Of a stretch of 64,000 bases of DNA, positions 18,701 to 27,624 are shown piece after piece. This DNA comes from a virus, in IMG/VR virus record IMGVR_UViG_3300035670_000132, positions 1-64,000 of that record. One strand, given 5' to 3'. Each line of letters begins with the position of its first letter. Positions within the stretch are counted from its first letter, which is position 1. Position numbers and translations under genes: made by a program. A model generated the notes under the pieces. It saw only the letters and a program-made list of their open reading frames with translations. It did no database searches and was not told where the DNA came from.

Positions 18701-20448
18701 CAGACACATCAACTCAAGCGTCAGTAAACAACTCTAATGGAAATGTAATTCAAGACATCACACTTGATGGATTTGGTCACATTACTGCACTGGCTTCTGT
18801 TGACTTAGATGCAAGATATCTTTCATTCAAGACGTTAGAGGTCACAGACACAAATTCTGGCTATGCTTGGTCAAGCACAGGAAACGTTGTTGCTGATCTA
18901 TATGATGACAGACTTGTATTTGTTGATGGCGATGGCGTTGATATCTCAGCAGACGCGACTAATGATGCTATATTGATTCAGCACACAGATACATCAACGT
19001 TGAATGGTGCACAAGGCGGAAATGGTATTGCATCTATCACTGTTGACGGATTTGGTCACGTAACTGCCGTAGGAACAGCAACTTACTTGACTTCACAGTC
19101 TAGTGACTTTGGCAACGTCAAGATCGACAATACAGACACAGAATACACTTGGGTAACAACTGACGGAACTACAGTAGCAGCAGATACAACGGCTGACACG
19201 TTGACACTTGTAGCACGACAAACGGCTAGCGTTTCTGGTATTGTTCTTCACGCGAACACGGGTCTAGACGCAATCGCAATCTCACACGGAGACACTTCTA
19301 CTCTCACTGGCGCACAAGGCAGTGCTGGAATAGCATCTATCACCGTTGATGGAATGGGTCACGTAACAGCAGTTTCAACTGCAACTTACTTGACTTCACA
19401 GTCAACAGATTTCAAGACAATCACTGTCTCGGACACAAACTCAGGCTACACTTGGACAACTACTGGAAGCGCAGTCGCAGAAGCTGTCGGAGACACTCTA
19501 ACTATCGTTGACGGCGACGGTGTTGACATTTCTGTTGATGCAACTAATGACGCAATTCTGATTCAGCATACAGACACATCAACTCAAGCGTCAGTAAACA
19601 ACTCCAACGGAACTGTAATTCAAGACATCACGCTTGATGGATTTGGTCACATTACTGCACTGGCTTCTGTTGATTTAGACGCAAGATATCTCGCATTCAG
19701 AACAATTGAAGTCACAGACACCAACTCAGGCTACACTTGGTCAACCACTGGAAGTGCAGTCGCTGATGCATATAATGATACACTAAAGATAGTTGATGGC
19801 GACGGTGTTGATATCTCAGCAGACGCAACTAATGATTCAATTCTGATTCAGCACACTGACACATCGACACTAAACGGAGCGCAAGGCGGAAATGGTATTG
19901 CATCTATCACTGTTGACGGTTTTGGCCATGTAACAGCAGTTTCAACTGCAACTTATTTGACTGCTGAAGCAGACACACTACAGACTGTCACTAATAGAGG
20001 CGCAACGACAACTGTTGCAGTTTCAATCACAAATACAACTGCATCAACTTCAACAACAACTGGTGCGCTAAAAGTTTCTGGTGGTGTTGGTATTGCTGGC
20101 GCACTAAACGCGACAAGCAAATCATTCATTATTGATCACCCAACTAAGCCAGGAATGCTATTGCGTTACGGCTCTCTAGAAGGTCCAGAGCTAGGTGTCT
20201 ACGTTCGCGGCAAGTCTAAAGAATCTGTGATCAAACTTCCTGACTACTGGACTGATCTAGTTCACGAAGACACAATCACTGTGAATCTAACTCCAATCGG
20301 ATCGCATCAGCAACTCTTCGTATCTAAAGTAGAAAACAACGAAGTTCATGTTGAGTCTTCTTCTAGAGAAATGAACTATTTTTACACAATCTTTGCTGAG
20401 CGTAAAGACGTTGACAAGCTAGTTGTAGAGTATGCTGACGAGGAGTGA
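15784..20448 (+). CDS. Long repetitive tail fibre protein
   Basis: The 1554-residue protein has three repeat zones. Residues about 60-290 have a 40-residue repeat built on NGTGDVQLN ... TNTGFIRIYDGA. Residues about 300-900 repeat variants of SSNGASTLVLRDA(T/N)GSF ... LNASNIATGTI around nine times. Residues about 980-1400 repeat DTNSGYTW(T/S)TTGSAVAD ... DGDGVDISADATNDAI. The last 110 residues (SFIIDHPTKPGMLLRYGSLE ... GVYVRG ... LPDYWTDLVHEDTITVNLTP) match the conserved ending of cyanophage fibres. Such repeats form trimeric beta-rich shafts. Segments are also nearly identical in DNA to parts of the S74 fibre gene at 28.9 kb. It probably forms a long or side tail fibre for host contact. Confidence 0.85.
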   Translation: MPIINVELANTFNEFRNTTNEVIARVNEFESGIATANINLVNANTIVTNSEVQSNVFTTSANTHSLTLSTNSGANTGYILIEPNDNGNVVIVANGTGTLFLDTSTVVAGNSFIDTTITSNGAQDLILSTNTGTNSGFIRIYDGANGNVVVETNGTGDVQLNADTLRVGDLNSDSTITTRGTGDIIINTNEGTNTGFIRIYDGADGHIVVEPNGAGDVQLNTDTVRIGSSNEDVVVTTNGTGDITISTNSGTNSGTIKIFDGASGNVDVTPSGTGRTNVKNVTTGNQIISTVATGTAPLSVASTTAVTNLNADKVDGIDVATPSAAGGIVYASTTSELSTSAAGTAGQAVISGGTGAPTFQSVSTSNGASTIVARDANGDFASRNVTVSNIIGNGSQLTNLNGSNVATGTVPNARTTGSSANGASTLVLRDATGSFAANVVTATTIAASGFAGDGSGLNSLNASNIATGTIENARTTASSSNGASTLVLRDATGSFAANVVSAVNVATTEFSTTNASATNLTATNISGSGAGITSLNGSNIASGTVPNARTTGTAANSPNTLVLRDSAGSFNANVGAFNTVTGVGSGLTSLNASSITLGTISNDKTTANTQNSSSTIVLRDANGSFSANVITSQYISANGALLSSLNASSISFGTIPNSVTTANTSNSASTIVLRDTNGDFSSRRITSTIASGTSPFVVTSTTVVSNLNADKVDGKDVGTLSAAGGIVYASSTTALAGTAAGTAGQAVISGGASAPTFQTVASANGASTIVARDADGSFSANVGNFNVLTISTGIGGDGSALSNLNAANITIGTIENTRTTGSSSNGANTLVLRDANGDFSARRITSTIASGTSPFVVTSTTAVTNLNADLLDGQHGSYYLDWTNTTNKPDPVVTVTLTGDVAGSANTTLTDLASGTISIATTIQANSVALGTDTTGNYVATIAAATPGSQSGTSGLTISATAGEGTAATIAHADTSTQASVNNSNGNVIQDITLDGFGHITALASVDLDARYLSFKTLEVTDTNSGYAWSSTGNVVADLYDDRLVFVDGDGVDISADATNDAILIQHTDTSTLNGAQGGNGIASITVDGFGHVTAVGTATYLTSQSSDFGNVKIDNTDTEYTWVTTDGTTVAADTTADTLTLVARQTASVSGIVLHANTGLDAIAISHGDTSTLTGAQGSAGIASITVDGMGHVTAVSTATYLTSQSTDFKTITVSDTNSGYTWTTTGSAVAEAVGDTLTIVDGDGVDISVDATNDAILIQHTDTSTQASVNNSNGTVIQDITLDGFGHITALASVDLDARYLAFRTIEVTDTNSGYTWSTTGSAVADAYNDTLKIVDGDGVDISADATNDSILIQHTDTSTLNGAQGGNGIASITVDGFGHVTAVSTATYLTAEADTLQTVTNRGATTTVAVSITNTTASTSTTTGALKVSGGVGIAGALNATSKSFIIDHPTKPGMLLRYGSLEGPELGVYVRGKSKESVIKLPDYWTDLVHEDTITVNLTPIGSHQQLFVSKVENNEVHVESSSREMNYFYTIFAERKDVDKLVVEYADEE

Positions 20449-20451
20449 TGC

Positions 20452-21825
20452 GTGGGCATTTATTATAATGCCCAGTCGATAACGTCTGGGCTTGTATCTT
20501 ACGTAGACGCTGGTAACTACAAGTCCGTAAAGGGAAGACGAAATATTCTTAGCTGGGATAGCTGGACTGCTGGCTCTGGCAGCGCAACTGGCTACTCTCA
20601 GAACGGACTGACTACTGAAAATACTAGACTAGCAGACACTGATCCTTGGGGTCAAACAAATATAGTTTGGGGATCTTATCCTTCAGGCGACGGAAATGCT
20701 GACGGTGGATGGAACACTTCTTGGTATAACATTGACCGAGAAAAACTCTACAGATTCAGCGTCTGGGTAAGAAGAACTAGCAGTACAACTGGCGGCACTT
20801 TTTATCTTGGCATGTATGATAACGTTGGCTCTGTCGTCATGAGCACTGGCTCAGTCAATACAAACGCATATTGGGACTGTAGAAACATCTCCTGGATGAC
20901 TCAGAATCAATGGTATCTTGTCGTTGGTCATGTATATCCTCACACAACAACTTACACGGGAAGACATCCAGACACAGGCGTATATACTGTTGATGGCGGA
21001 AGATTCGGCGATATTGGCGGATGCAATATCGGCAGTGGAGATATAAAATGGAATCCAGCCGCAACTCAAACTATACATAGAACTTATCACTACTATTGCG
21101 GCGACAGCACTAGCAGATTGCAATTCTATCAACCTAGAATTGATTTGTGTGACGGAACTGAACCAACAATAGATGATCTTCTAGACAATATTGGATCTAA
21201 AGCACTTGATATTGTCAGATCAAATAAACATTATCAATTTTATAATGCGCCTAAAGTCAACGCTAGCGGATACTTTGAATTTGATGGCTCTACTACATAC
21301 GTCAACAGCATATACGAAGACACTGATCTAGACGGAGATCCCATATTCACTGTAGACATGTGGATCAAAAGAACTGCATCGTTCAGTAGCGCTGGTTATT
21401 GGGGACTTGCAGGAGACGTTGCTCTTCAAGGAATAAATGGATATACACATCCAACAACCGCAAATAAAATATCCATTGATCTTTGGGGAACTGCAACTTT
21501 CCACACGAACGTTGACTATCCACTAAATCAATGGGTGCACGTTGTCTGGAGAAAAAAGTCATCTAATTTCAACGTGAATTCAGTCTCAATCTTTATCAAT
21601 GGCGTAGAGTATACCGGCGCAGGTCTTACTGTAGTCAGAGGAAGTGATCACACGCCAAACTTGACGACATCGACAAAGGGAATAACTTTAGGCAGATTAT
21701 CTCCTTCTTCAAACAGCTACTATGCTCCAGGTCATGTAGCTAATGCAAAGTTCTATGCTCGATCTTTGTCAGATGTTGAGATTTTGCAAAACTTCAGCGC
21801 ACAACGCGGCAGATTTGGAGTCTAA
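20452..21825 (+). CDS. LamG-type receptor-binding-like protein, copy 1
   Basis: The gene encodes 457 residues and starts with GTG, preceded by AGGAG at 20441-20445, six bases upstream. The architecture, shared with five paralogues nearby, is a short N-terminal adapter (MGIYYNAQSITSGLVSYVDA), a jelly-roll carbohydrate-binding-like region, then a LamG/concanavalin-like fold (GYFEFDGSTTYV ... FTVDMWIKR ... QWVHVVWRK ... SIFINGVEY) and the family tail RSLSDVEILQNFSAQRGRFG. It is the longest copy, with an extra Cys/Gly-rich loop around residues 170-225. LamG folds bind glycans or proteins; a tail-tip or decoration role in receptor recognition is inferred. Confidence 0.75.
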   Translation: MGIYYNAQSITSGLVSYVDAGNYKSVKGRRNILSWDSWTAGSGSATGYSQNGLTTENTRLADTDPWGQTNIVWGSYPSGDGNADGGWNTSWYNIDREKLYRFSVWVRRTSSTTGGTFYLGMYDNVGSVVMSTGSVNTNAYWDCRNISWMTQNQWYLVVGHVYPHTTTYTGRHPDTGVYTVDGGRFGDIGGCNIGSGDIKWNPAATQTIHRTYHYYCGDSTSRLQFYQPRIDLCDGTEPTIDDLLDNIGSKALDIVRSNKHYQFYNAPKVNASGYFEFDGSTTYVNSIYEDTDLDGDPIFTVDMWIKRTASFSSAGYWGLAGDVALQGINGYTHPTTANKISIDLWGTATFHTNVDYPLNQWVHVVWRKKSSNFNVNSVSIFINGVEYTGAGLTVVRGSDHTPNLTTSTKGITLGRLSPSSNSYYAPGHVANAKFYARSLSDVEILQNFSAQRGRFGV

Positions 21826-21831
21826 CGCATC

Positions 21832-23013
21832 ATGAGTGTTCTCCATTCGCCAAGTCTAGTATTGAACGATCTCGTGTTGTATTATGACAAATACAACATT
21901 GCGAATTCTTGGATAGGCAGACCAACGACGAATTTGTTGTCGTCAACGCTAGCGACATTCTCATCAACCTCTGGATGGTTTACAGGAGACGTTCCTGGTC
22001 CAGTTTACAGAAGAATTTTAGTTGGTCAAGGATATCGTGGCAGAAACGCAGTAATGATCCAAAAAGGAACAGCAGCGTCTGGTGGATATTTTCAAGTTGA
22101 GACTACATTTCCTGAAGCTGTAGTTGGCGGAACGACATACACTGCACAGATAAAGTATAAAAGACAAGACTCAAGCACAGCATTTTTGATAGGCGATTGG
22201 GGTGGTCCTGATGGAAATAATGCCAATTGGACAACGATATACGATGGTCAACTTGACACAGAATGGAGACTTCGCGTTGTTCAAAGACTATACACAAACT
22301 CAGCGAGTGCTGGATTCACGTTTGGTGTAAACAGCACAACTGCTGGAAAATGGTTGATTTTCTCAGACTTTCAATTAGAAAATAGCACAGTCTCTTCTGC
22401 ATTCACAGTCGGCACAAGAAGCAATACTCAATCAATTTTAGATTTGACACAAAACAATTTGATCACTTCTAATGCATTGACTTACGCTACGCCGAATACG
22501 TTCAGTTTTAGTGGATCAAGTTATCTAAGTGTTCCATTCAACGCGACAAAATTCAATTTCAATAGTGAACAGACAATCATTATTTGGATGAAAAACGAAG
22601 CGTCTGTTGCTGCTAGAAGAAATCCATACAATCAAGCGTATGGTGGCGGTGGAACTATAACTCACGAGAGCAATACCAACTTGAACTATTATTATGGAAC
22701 AAATGGTGGAAATAGCACACCATATACAAGTCATGGATCTCCGTTCAGCGTAGTGGATGGCGAAACTGCTATGGTTGCAATAACTAGAGATCCAGCGAAC
22801 ACAAAGTGGTATAAGAACGGCGTTCTTTCTGGAACTCGTGCAAATCCTTACGGCGCATCTGTAGTTACTGGAACTAGTCCAATTCTAATAGGCACTGGAT
22901 ATACTACAGGATTTATAGGTAACTTAGATTCAGTCATGGTGTATACTCGCGCACTCAGTGAATATGAGATTCTTCAAACTTTTGCTGCAACAAGAAACAG
23001 ATACGGGCTATAA
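21832..23013 (+). CDS. LamG-type receptor-binding-like protein, copy 2
   Basis: The 393 residues share their adapter (MSVLHSPSLVLNDLVLYYD ... SWIGRPTTNLL) and ending (RALSEYEILQTFAATRNRYG) with the neighbouring copies. Residues about 40-195 form the jelly-roll part, with LIFSDFQLENSTVSSAF closing it. Residues about 215-390 form the LamG part: FSFSGSSYLSVPF, QTIIIWMKN, TKWYKNGVLS. The gene begins six bases after copy 1 ends, and copy 3 starts two bases after its stop, so the copies are translated as one tight unit. Glycan or receptor binding is inferred from the fold. Confidence 0.75.
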   Translation: MSVLHSPSLVLNDLVLYYDKYNIANSWIGRPTTNLLSSTLATFSSTSGWFTGDVPGPVYRRILVGQGYRGRNAVMIQKGTAASGGYFQVETTFPEAVVGGTTYTAQIKYKRQDSSTAFLIGDWGGPDGNNANWTTIYDGQLDTEWRLRVVQRLYTNSASAGFTFGVNSTTAGKWLIFSDFQLENSTVSSAFTVGTRSNTQSILDLTQNNLITSNALTYATPNTFSFSGSSYLSVPFNATKFNFNSEQTIIIWMKNEASVAARRNPYNQAYGGGGTITHESNTNLNYYYGTNGGNSTPYTSHGSPFSVVDGETAMVAITRDPANTKWYKNGVLSGTRANPYGASVVTGTSPILIGTGYTTGFIGNLDSVMVYTRALSEYEILQTFAATRNRYGL

Positions 23014-23015
23014 CC

Positions 23016-24167
23016 ATGGCAGTAAACTTCAATCCAGCAATAGTCACTAATGGTCTAACGTTTGCATTTGATATGGGTAACACCAAGAAGTCTTGGTTCG
23101 GCGCGCCTACAACAAATCTAGCTAAAAACAGTGACGAATCAATTGACTGGAGCATAGGAAATCTAATTGCATCAGTCTCTCGCAGCACAGTAACTGCTAA
23201 TGAAGTATACAGAATAACATCTACAACTGCTGGCGCATTTAGATTTTATTTCAACTTAGCTAAGTTAGTCAACGGGCAAACTTACATGTTGTCTTTCAAG
23301 TATAGATTCATTTCTCAAAATGCATCTCAGAGTTTTTACTTGACTGACTGGAACGACACATCAATCATCACGACAACTACTGACTTGGGAGACGGCGTAT
23401 TCTATCACACCGGCGTAGGTTCTCGCGCAACATATGACAGCACATATAGATTCATGGATGGCTACATTTCAGCTAGCACAATCGTAGAAATATGGGACTT
23501 TCAGTTAGAGCAATCTTCAATTGCAACTCCATACACTAAGTATCAGAGAACAAATACTCAGTCTATTGTTGATATGACTAGTAGCACAACAGTGACAGTT
23601 TCTGATTTGCTGTATCTGTCAGACAATACATTTGAGTTTGACGGTAATGCAAGATTGTATGGAACATTATCTAATTCTGCTGCTGAACTTGAATACTCTA
23701 GGTTAATTTGGATAACTCCAACAGTATCAAGCGGAGATATGAAAAGTGCATTTTTGAACAGTATAGGAAATAATAGCGATAAAGCGGTCGGAATAGAAAA
23801 TGGATACGCTGCGTTTCATCAATATACAAATTCGAACGGTGCTGGAACTACTGGCGATTATTCTGTTAGAGGTGCCACACCAATTTCTTTATATAATACT
23901 TACATGATATGCGCAACTGTAGATAGAAACGTAAGCGTAAATAATATCAAAGTGTATTTGAATGGTAATTTAGACGCAACCGCATCAAGATCGATTGGAG
24001 TATCAAATAGTGACAGTATAATAATTGGAGGTCCAGCGTCAGACTCTTATTCTGGATCTAGAATGTTCTACGGATCTATATACTGCGGATTTCACTACAA
24101 TAGAGTATTATCAGATTTGGAAGTAATGCAAAATTTCAGTGCCCTTAGAGCACGATTTGGAGTCTAA
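23016..24167 (+). CDS. LamG-type receptor-binding-like protein, copy 3
   Basis: The 383 residues begin MAVNFNPAIVTNGLTFAFDM with SWFGAPTTNLAKN, and end RVLSDLEVMQNFSALRARFG. The jelly-roll region closes with IWDFQLEQSSIATPYTKY. The LamG half has FEFDGNARLYGTL and KVYLNGNLDA. The sequence is clearly related to but well diverged from copies 2 and 4, so the duplications are old or under diversifying selection. The ATG follows the previous stop by two bases. Confidence 0.75.
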   Translation: MAVNFNPAIVTNGLTFAFDMGNTKKSWFGAPTTNLAKNSDESIDWSIGNLIASVSRSTVTANEVYRITSTTAGAFRFYFNLAKLVNGQTYMLSFKYRFISQNASQSFYLTDWNDTSIITTTTDLGDGVFYHTGVGSRATYDSTYRFMDGYISASTIVEIWDFQLEQSSIATPYTKYQRTNTQSIVDMTSSTTVTVSDLLYLSDNTFEFDGNARLYGTLSNSAAELEYSRLIWITPTVSSGDMKSAFLNSIGNNSDKAVGIENGYAAFHQYTNSNGAGTTGDYSVRGATPISLYNTYMICATVDRNVSVNNIKVYLNGNLDATASRSIGVSNSDSIIIGGPASDSYSGSRMFYGSIYCGFHYNRVLSDLEVMQNFSALRARFGV

Positions 24168-24171
24168 TCAT

Positions 24172-25359
24172 ATGTCAATAAATCATTCTCCTAAAATAGT
24201 AACTGATGAATTGCTGTTTTATTACGATCAAGAAAATACTCGCAGGTCGTGGTACGGAAAGCCAACTGAGAATCTGCTATCGCTAGCTGGATCAGATCCA
24301 TCAATTGAGAGGAGTGGAACTTCTTATCCTTATTACAGTGTCAATATAGATTCGTTCGTCAAAGCTCGTTGGTCTCCAACTAACAATAAACTATCAATGT
24401 CATTTGAAGGAAAGCGTGATTATGTTCAAGGAGGAACTGGCGGTGGTGGTGATGGATATCCAAGCATGTATATCTACTTCAGCGATTGGACCTGGTCTAG
24501 TTCATTTGGCACATCAAACTATGAATGGACACAAGCAACACAAAATAACATAACTATGCCAGATCCAACTGGCAAAACTGTATATTTTGCAATATATCAC
24601 ATGAACTCTGGAAATCCAGGAAGAAGTTATAGCAGAAATCATCAAGTTGAATTTGGAGAGTTTGCAACTCCATTCATCAACGGAACTAGAACTTCAACAA
24701 ACGCACTGCTAGATTTGACTGCACAGAATACGATCACAATGACGCAACTGACTTACACTTCAGATGGTAAGTTTTCTTTCGGTGGTCAAGGCGAAAATGA
24801 CGGCAGCCCAACTGGAGATTATATCACAATCCCAACTGCATTGACTAGCACTAGCCCATCAGTCAAGTCAAATGGATGCACGTACTCATGGTGGAGCAAA
24901 ATAACAGCAGCGCAGCCTTTTGGTCAGTGTATTCTCTTCGGCTCTGGCACTATTGCTCACGTTGAATTCAAGAATGAAGGCACTACAAGTCCATACTTCA
25001 GAACAGAAGCAGCGGTAGAGAATGGAAAGAGTTTTGGATCAGGCACAATCCCAGGCGGATCTCTTGTCGGCAGATGGGCTAACTTCACGATTGTGTTCGC
25101 GAACAATGAAGCTGGTCGACCAGTTCGCTGGTACCACAACGGCGAACTCTTTCACACAGGATCAATGACTGGAGGAACATCACCAGACACTGAGTATTTC
25201 TACTTCAGCAATATTGGTAGATCGACAGGAACAGCAGAATTTTTATACTCAAACAGTTTTTATGGAGAGATTCCAGTATTTCAAATATATAATAGATCAC
25301 TAACCGAACAAGAAGTGCTTCAGAACTTCAATGCACTGAGAGGAAGATTCTCACTATGA
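24172..25359 (+). CDS. LamG-type receptor-binding-like protein, copy 4
   Basis: The protein has 395 residues from the ATG at 24172, which begins MSINHSPKIVTDELLFYYDQ like the other copies. An in-frame ATG at 24139 would lie inside copy 3 and is rejected. The jelly-roll region has a glycine-rich loop (GGTGGGGDGYP) and closes with QVEFGEFATPFINGTR. The LamG half has FSFGGQGEND, CTYSWWSKI and VRWYHNGELFHTG. The ending is RSLTEQEVLQNFNALRGRFS. The stop codon overlaps the start of the oxygenase-like gene as ATGA, coupling the two. Confidence 0.75.
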   Translation: MSINHSPKIVTDELLFYYDQENTRRSWYGKPTENLLSLAGSDPSIERSGTSYPYYSVNIDSFVKARWSPTNNKLSMSFEGKRDYVQGGTGGGGDGYPSMYIYFSDWTWSSSFGTSNYEWTQATQNNITMPDPTGKTVYFAIYHMNSGNPGRSYSRNHQVEFGEFATPFINGTRTSTNALLDLTAQNTITMTQLTYTSDGKFSFGGQGENDGSPTGDYITIPTALTSTSPSVKSNGCTYSWWSKITAAQPFGQCILFGSGTIAHVEFKNEGTTSPYFRTEAAVENGKSFGSGTIPGGSLVGRWANFTIVFANNEAGRPVRWYHNGELFHTGSMTGGTSPDTEYFYFSNIGRSTGTAEFLYSNSFYGEIPVFQIYNRSLTEQEVLQNFNALRGRFSL

Positions 25360-25952
25360 TTACAACTTTCAGATTTGATAATTCAGACTTCACTGAATAT
25401 GCCAACATGATTATGAATTTCAAGTCTCACTACACTGAGATGATGGCGACAGATTTGCAGAGAACTGGAACTAGTTTTCCGAAATCATTTCGCTGCGTGA
25501 ACCTGCTGAACATTGAAAGCTGTGGTCAGATGGCTCTATTTTTCACGAGACTCTTCACGCAGACTTACGTAGAACGTCACGGGCTTTTAGTGTCTCACGC
25601 AGCATATTACGGCAAACAAGGCTTTATTGACTGGCACACAAATGCAAACACTCCCTATTGGAACGCAGTTTGCACATTCAGCGCTAACGGTAATGGATTC
25701 TTTGAATATAAAGTTGACGATCAAGTTGTACATATGCAAGATCCAGTTGGCTGGTCAGTAAAGAAATCACGATGGGGTCAGCCTCCAGTCTGGCACAGAG
25801 CAGTATCAAACGACAGTGACAGAATAACTATCACATTCTCTTCAGAAGAAGAGAACAGAATAGACGCATTCTTATCTGGGCTAAACAATATTGATGTTGT
25901 CGTTGAAGAAGAATTGCATCCGTTCTTGAATCAAGCTCCACCAATAATGTAA
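25356..25952 (+). CDS. 2-oxoglutarate/Fe(II) oxygenase-like protein
   Basis: The 198-residue protein carries features of the phage 2OG-Fe(II) oxygenase fold: GFIDWHTNANTPYWNAV (His94, Asn96) followed by WHRAVSNDSDRITITF (His147, Arg156). This is the His...His plus 2OG-binding Arg arrangement, but the usual HxD has Asn in the second position. I recall similar HTN forms in phage proteins; whether they retain activity I cannot say. It sits inside the LamG cassette, start-coupled to copy 4. If active it might hydroxylate a residue on neighbouring fibre proteins; if inactive it could be a structural derivative. Both are inference. Confidence 0.55.
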   Translation: MITTFRFDNSDFTEYANMIMNFKSHYTEMMATDLQRTGTSFPKSFRCVNLLNIESCGQMALFFTRLFTQTYVERHGLLVSHAAYYGKQGFIDWHTNANTPYWNAVCTFSANGNGFFEYKVDDQVVHMQDPVGWSVKKSRWGQPPVWHRAVSNDSDRITITFSSEEENRIDAFLSGLNNIDVVVEEELHPFLNQAPPIM

Positions 25953-25959
25953 CAAAAAA

Positions 25960-27087
25960 ATGGGAATCTACTACAATCCTCGCCCAGTCAACGCTGGGTT
26001 GATTTTTGCGTATGATATGCAGAATACGATGAAATCGTGGAAAGGTATGCCCGTAACCAATGTCGTTACTAATTGGGATTTGGATCTTGGTTGGAGCAAA
26101 AGCTATTGCACTTCAATTCAGTGGAATGATTATGAGCCTCCAGCTGGAATATATTCTCCAGTCGTTTCTTTTATAGACGCAGATTCAAACGGAAATGGAT
26201 ACTGGTATTCATACGGAAATTATGCTCCACAAGATCCTAGCACAACATATTCAATATCAGTTTATGCGAGAACTGTCGGTGCACCTTGGTCAATTAGAGC
26301 ATATACAGCAGACAACGCAGAAGTTGGAAGACAATATACAGAATCAATAACTGTTCCAGGCGATGGATCTTGGTATAGGTTAGAATTTGTGCCTATAACT
26401 ACTCCGTCAAACACTCAATCAGATTCTCTTAGCTTTCAATTTACAGTAATTCCAGCGGGACAAAGATGTTGGCTTTGTGCGCCGCAGATGACTGCAACTG
26501 GATTTCATGTTCCATATGTTGCCGGCACTCGCTCAGCAACTCAAGCTATACTAGATTTCACTAATAATCGTACAATAACTGCTAGCGATTTGACATACAA
26601 TAATGACAATACATTCACATTTGATGGCACAAATGACGTCATACTCACAGATTTTCCTGCACAGACGCTACAGACATCAACACTAGAAGCTGTTGTATAT
26701 GACACTAAAAATAATGGAGCTTATCGCTCAATTATTCAAATAAATACTAACACAGATGATGCGTTGTATATCAATCCATCAAACAATTTGCAGTTCTGGC
26801 CAGCGACAGCATCTTCGCTTCAAGTTCCAGCAAATCAGTGGAACTATGTCTGCGCAGCATATAATGGATCATCAATTCTTTACTGCGTGAATGGTGAGTT
26901 TCAAGAAATTGCTGGAGCATCACTAGACTTCACAAACTATCAATTTCTGAGAATTGGTGGTCATAGCACAGGTGACGGCGAAAGATTCAAGGGGCAAATA
27001 CCTATAGCTAGAGTATATAACAGAGCATTGACAAGATCAGAAATGTTGCAAAATTATAGTGCATTTAGAGGAAGATTTGGCATATGA
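25960..27087 (+). CDS. LamG-type receptor-binding-like protein, copy 5
   Basis: The 375 residues begin MGIYYNPRPVNAGLIFAYDM, almost the same adapter start as copy 1, and end RALTRSEMLQNYSAFRGRFG. The jelly-roll region spans residues about 40-185 and closes with CWLCAPQMTATGFHVPYVAG. The LamG half has FTFDGTNDVILTDF, STLEAVVYD, NQWNYVCAAYNGS and LYCVNGEFQE. It resumes the LamG series after the oxygenase-like gene. The stop overlaps the next start (ATGA). Confidence 0.75.
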   Translation: MGIYYNPRPVNAGLIFAYDMQNTMKSWKGMPVTNVVTNWDLDLGWSKSYCTSIQWNDYEPPAGIYSPVVSFIDADSNGNGYWYSYGNYAPQDPSTTYSISVYARTVGAPWSIRAYTADNAEVGRQYTESITVPGDGSWYRLEFVPITTPSNTQSDSLSFQFTVIPAGQRCWLCAPQMTATGFHVPYVAGTRSATQAILDFTNNRTITASDLTYNNDNTFTFDGTNDVILTDFPAQTLQTSTLEAVVYDTKNNGAYRSIIQINTNTDDALYINPSNNLQFWPATASSLQVPANQWNYVCAAYNGSSILYCVNGEFQEIAGASLDFTNYQFLRIGGHSTGDGERFKGQIPIARVYNRALTRSEMLQNYSAFRGRFGI

Positions 27088-27611
27088 GTTTACAAATTGG
27101 ACCTAAGTGGAATATAACAGATGCTTTGAGATTCACACCAACTGGCAAGCATCCTCGACTTCATATCATGGCTGAATCTGGCTCATTTGAAGCTACTGAT
27201 CAAAACAGAAGCGTTCGTGTTCGTGCTAATGGCGTTGACTTGTTGAACAGTTCATCGCCCAGGTCGTATAGACTGACACAACTTCGCATCGTCAACGGCG
27301 ACTGGACTCTAGTCGCATCAAACGGCTACGATGTCTACGGAAGCACGGTAGATGCACAAGCTGCTGCTGATTTCATAGACACATTTCAAGTCGGCGACTT
27401 ACTCATCAGCAATACTTGGGACGAACCATACAACAATAGTGGATATTTTACAACAAAATTCAGAGACAACTTCTACTCAAACGTATTGTCATTCACTAGA
27501 GACTTTAGAGATATGCATATACTCATCGCCGTGAAGGGTAGAGGATTGATATACGAACAACATAGACGAAGATATTCAAATTCAATTCATTTTTCGGGTT
27601 GGATTTACTAA
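27084..27611 (+). CDS. ILEI/FAM3-like domain protein
   Basis: The 175-residue protein follows the pattern of the ILEI (interleukin-like EMT inducer, FAM3) domain known in some phage tail proteins: RVRANGVDLLNSSS, then SYRLTQLRIVNGDWTLVASN, GYDVYGSTVDAQAAADFI, VGDLLISNTWDEPYNNSG, and MHILIAVKGRGLIYEQ. In animal FAM3 proteins this fold binds partners or carbohydrate. Here it is start-coupled to LamG copy 5, so it probably belongs to the same adhesion set. The identification is by pattern only. Confidence 0.55.
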   Translation: MSLQIGPKWNITDALRFTPTGKHPRLHIMAESGSFEATDQNRSVRVRANGVDLLNSSSPRSYRLTQLRIVNGDWTLVASNGYDVYGSTVDAQAAADFIDTFQVGDLLISNTWDEPYNNSGYFTTKFRDNFYSNVLSFTRDFRDMHILIAVKGRGLIYEQHRRRYSNSIHFSGWIY

Positions 27612-27624
27612 CAAGGGAACAATC

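Noticed and set aside
15784-20448. Repeats considered as a CRISPR or tandem non-coding array
   Set aside because: They keep the reading frame and encode protein repeats of a fibre shaft; there are no regular spacers.
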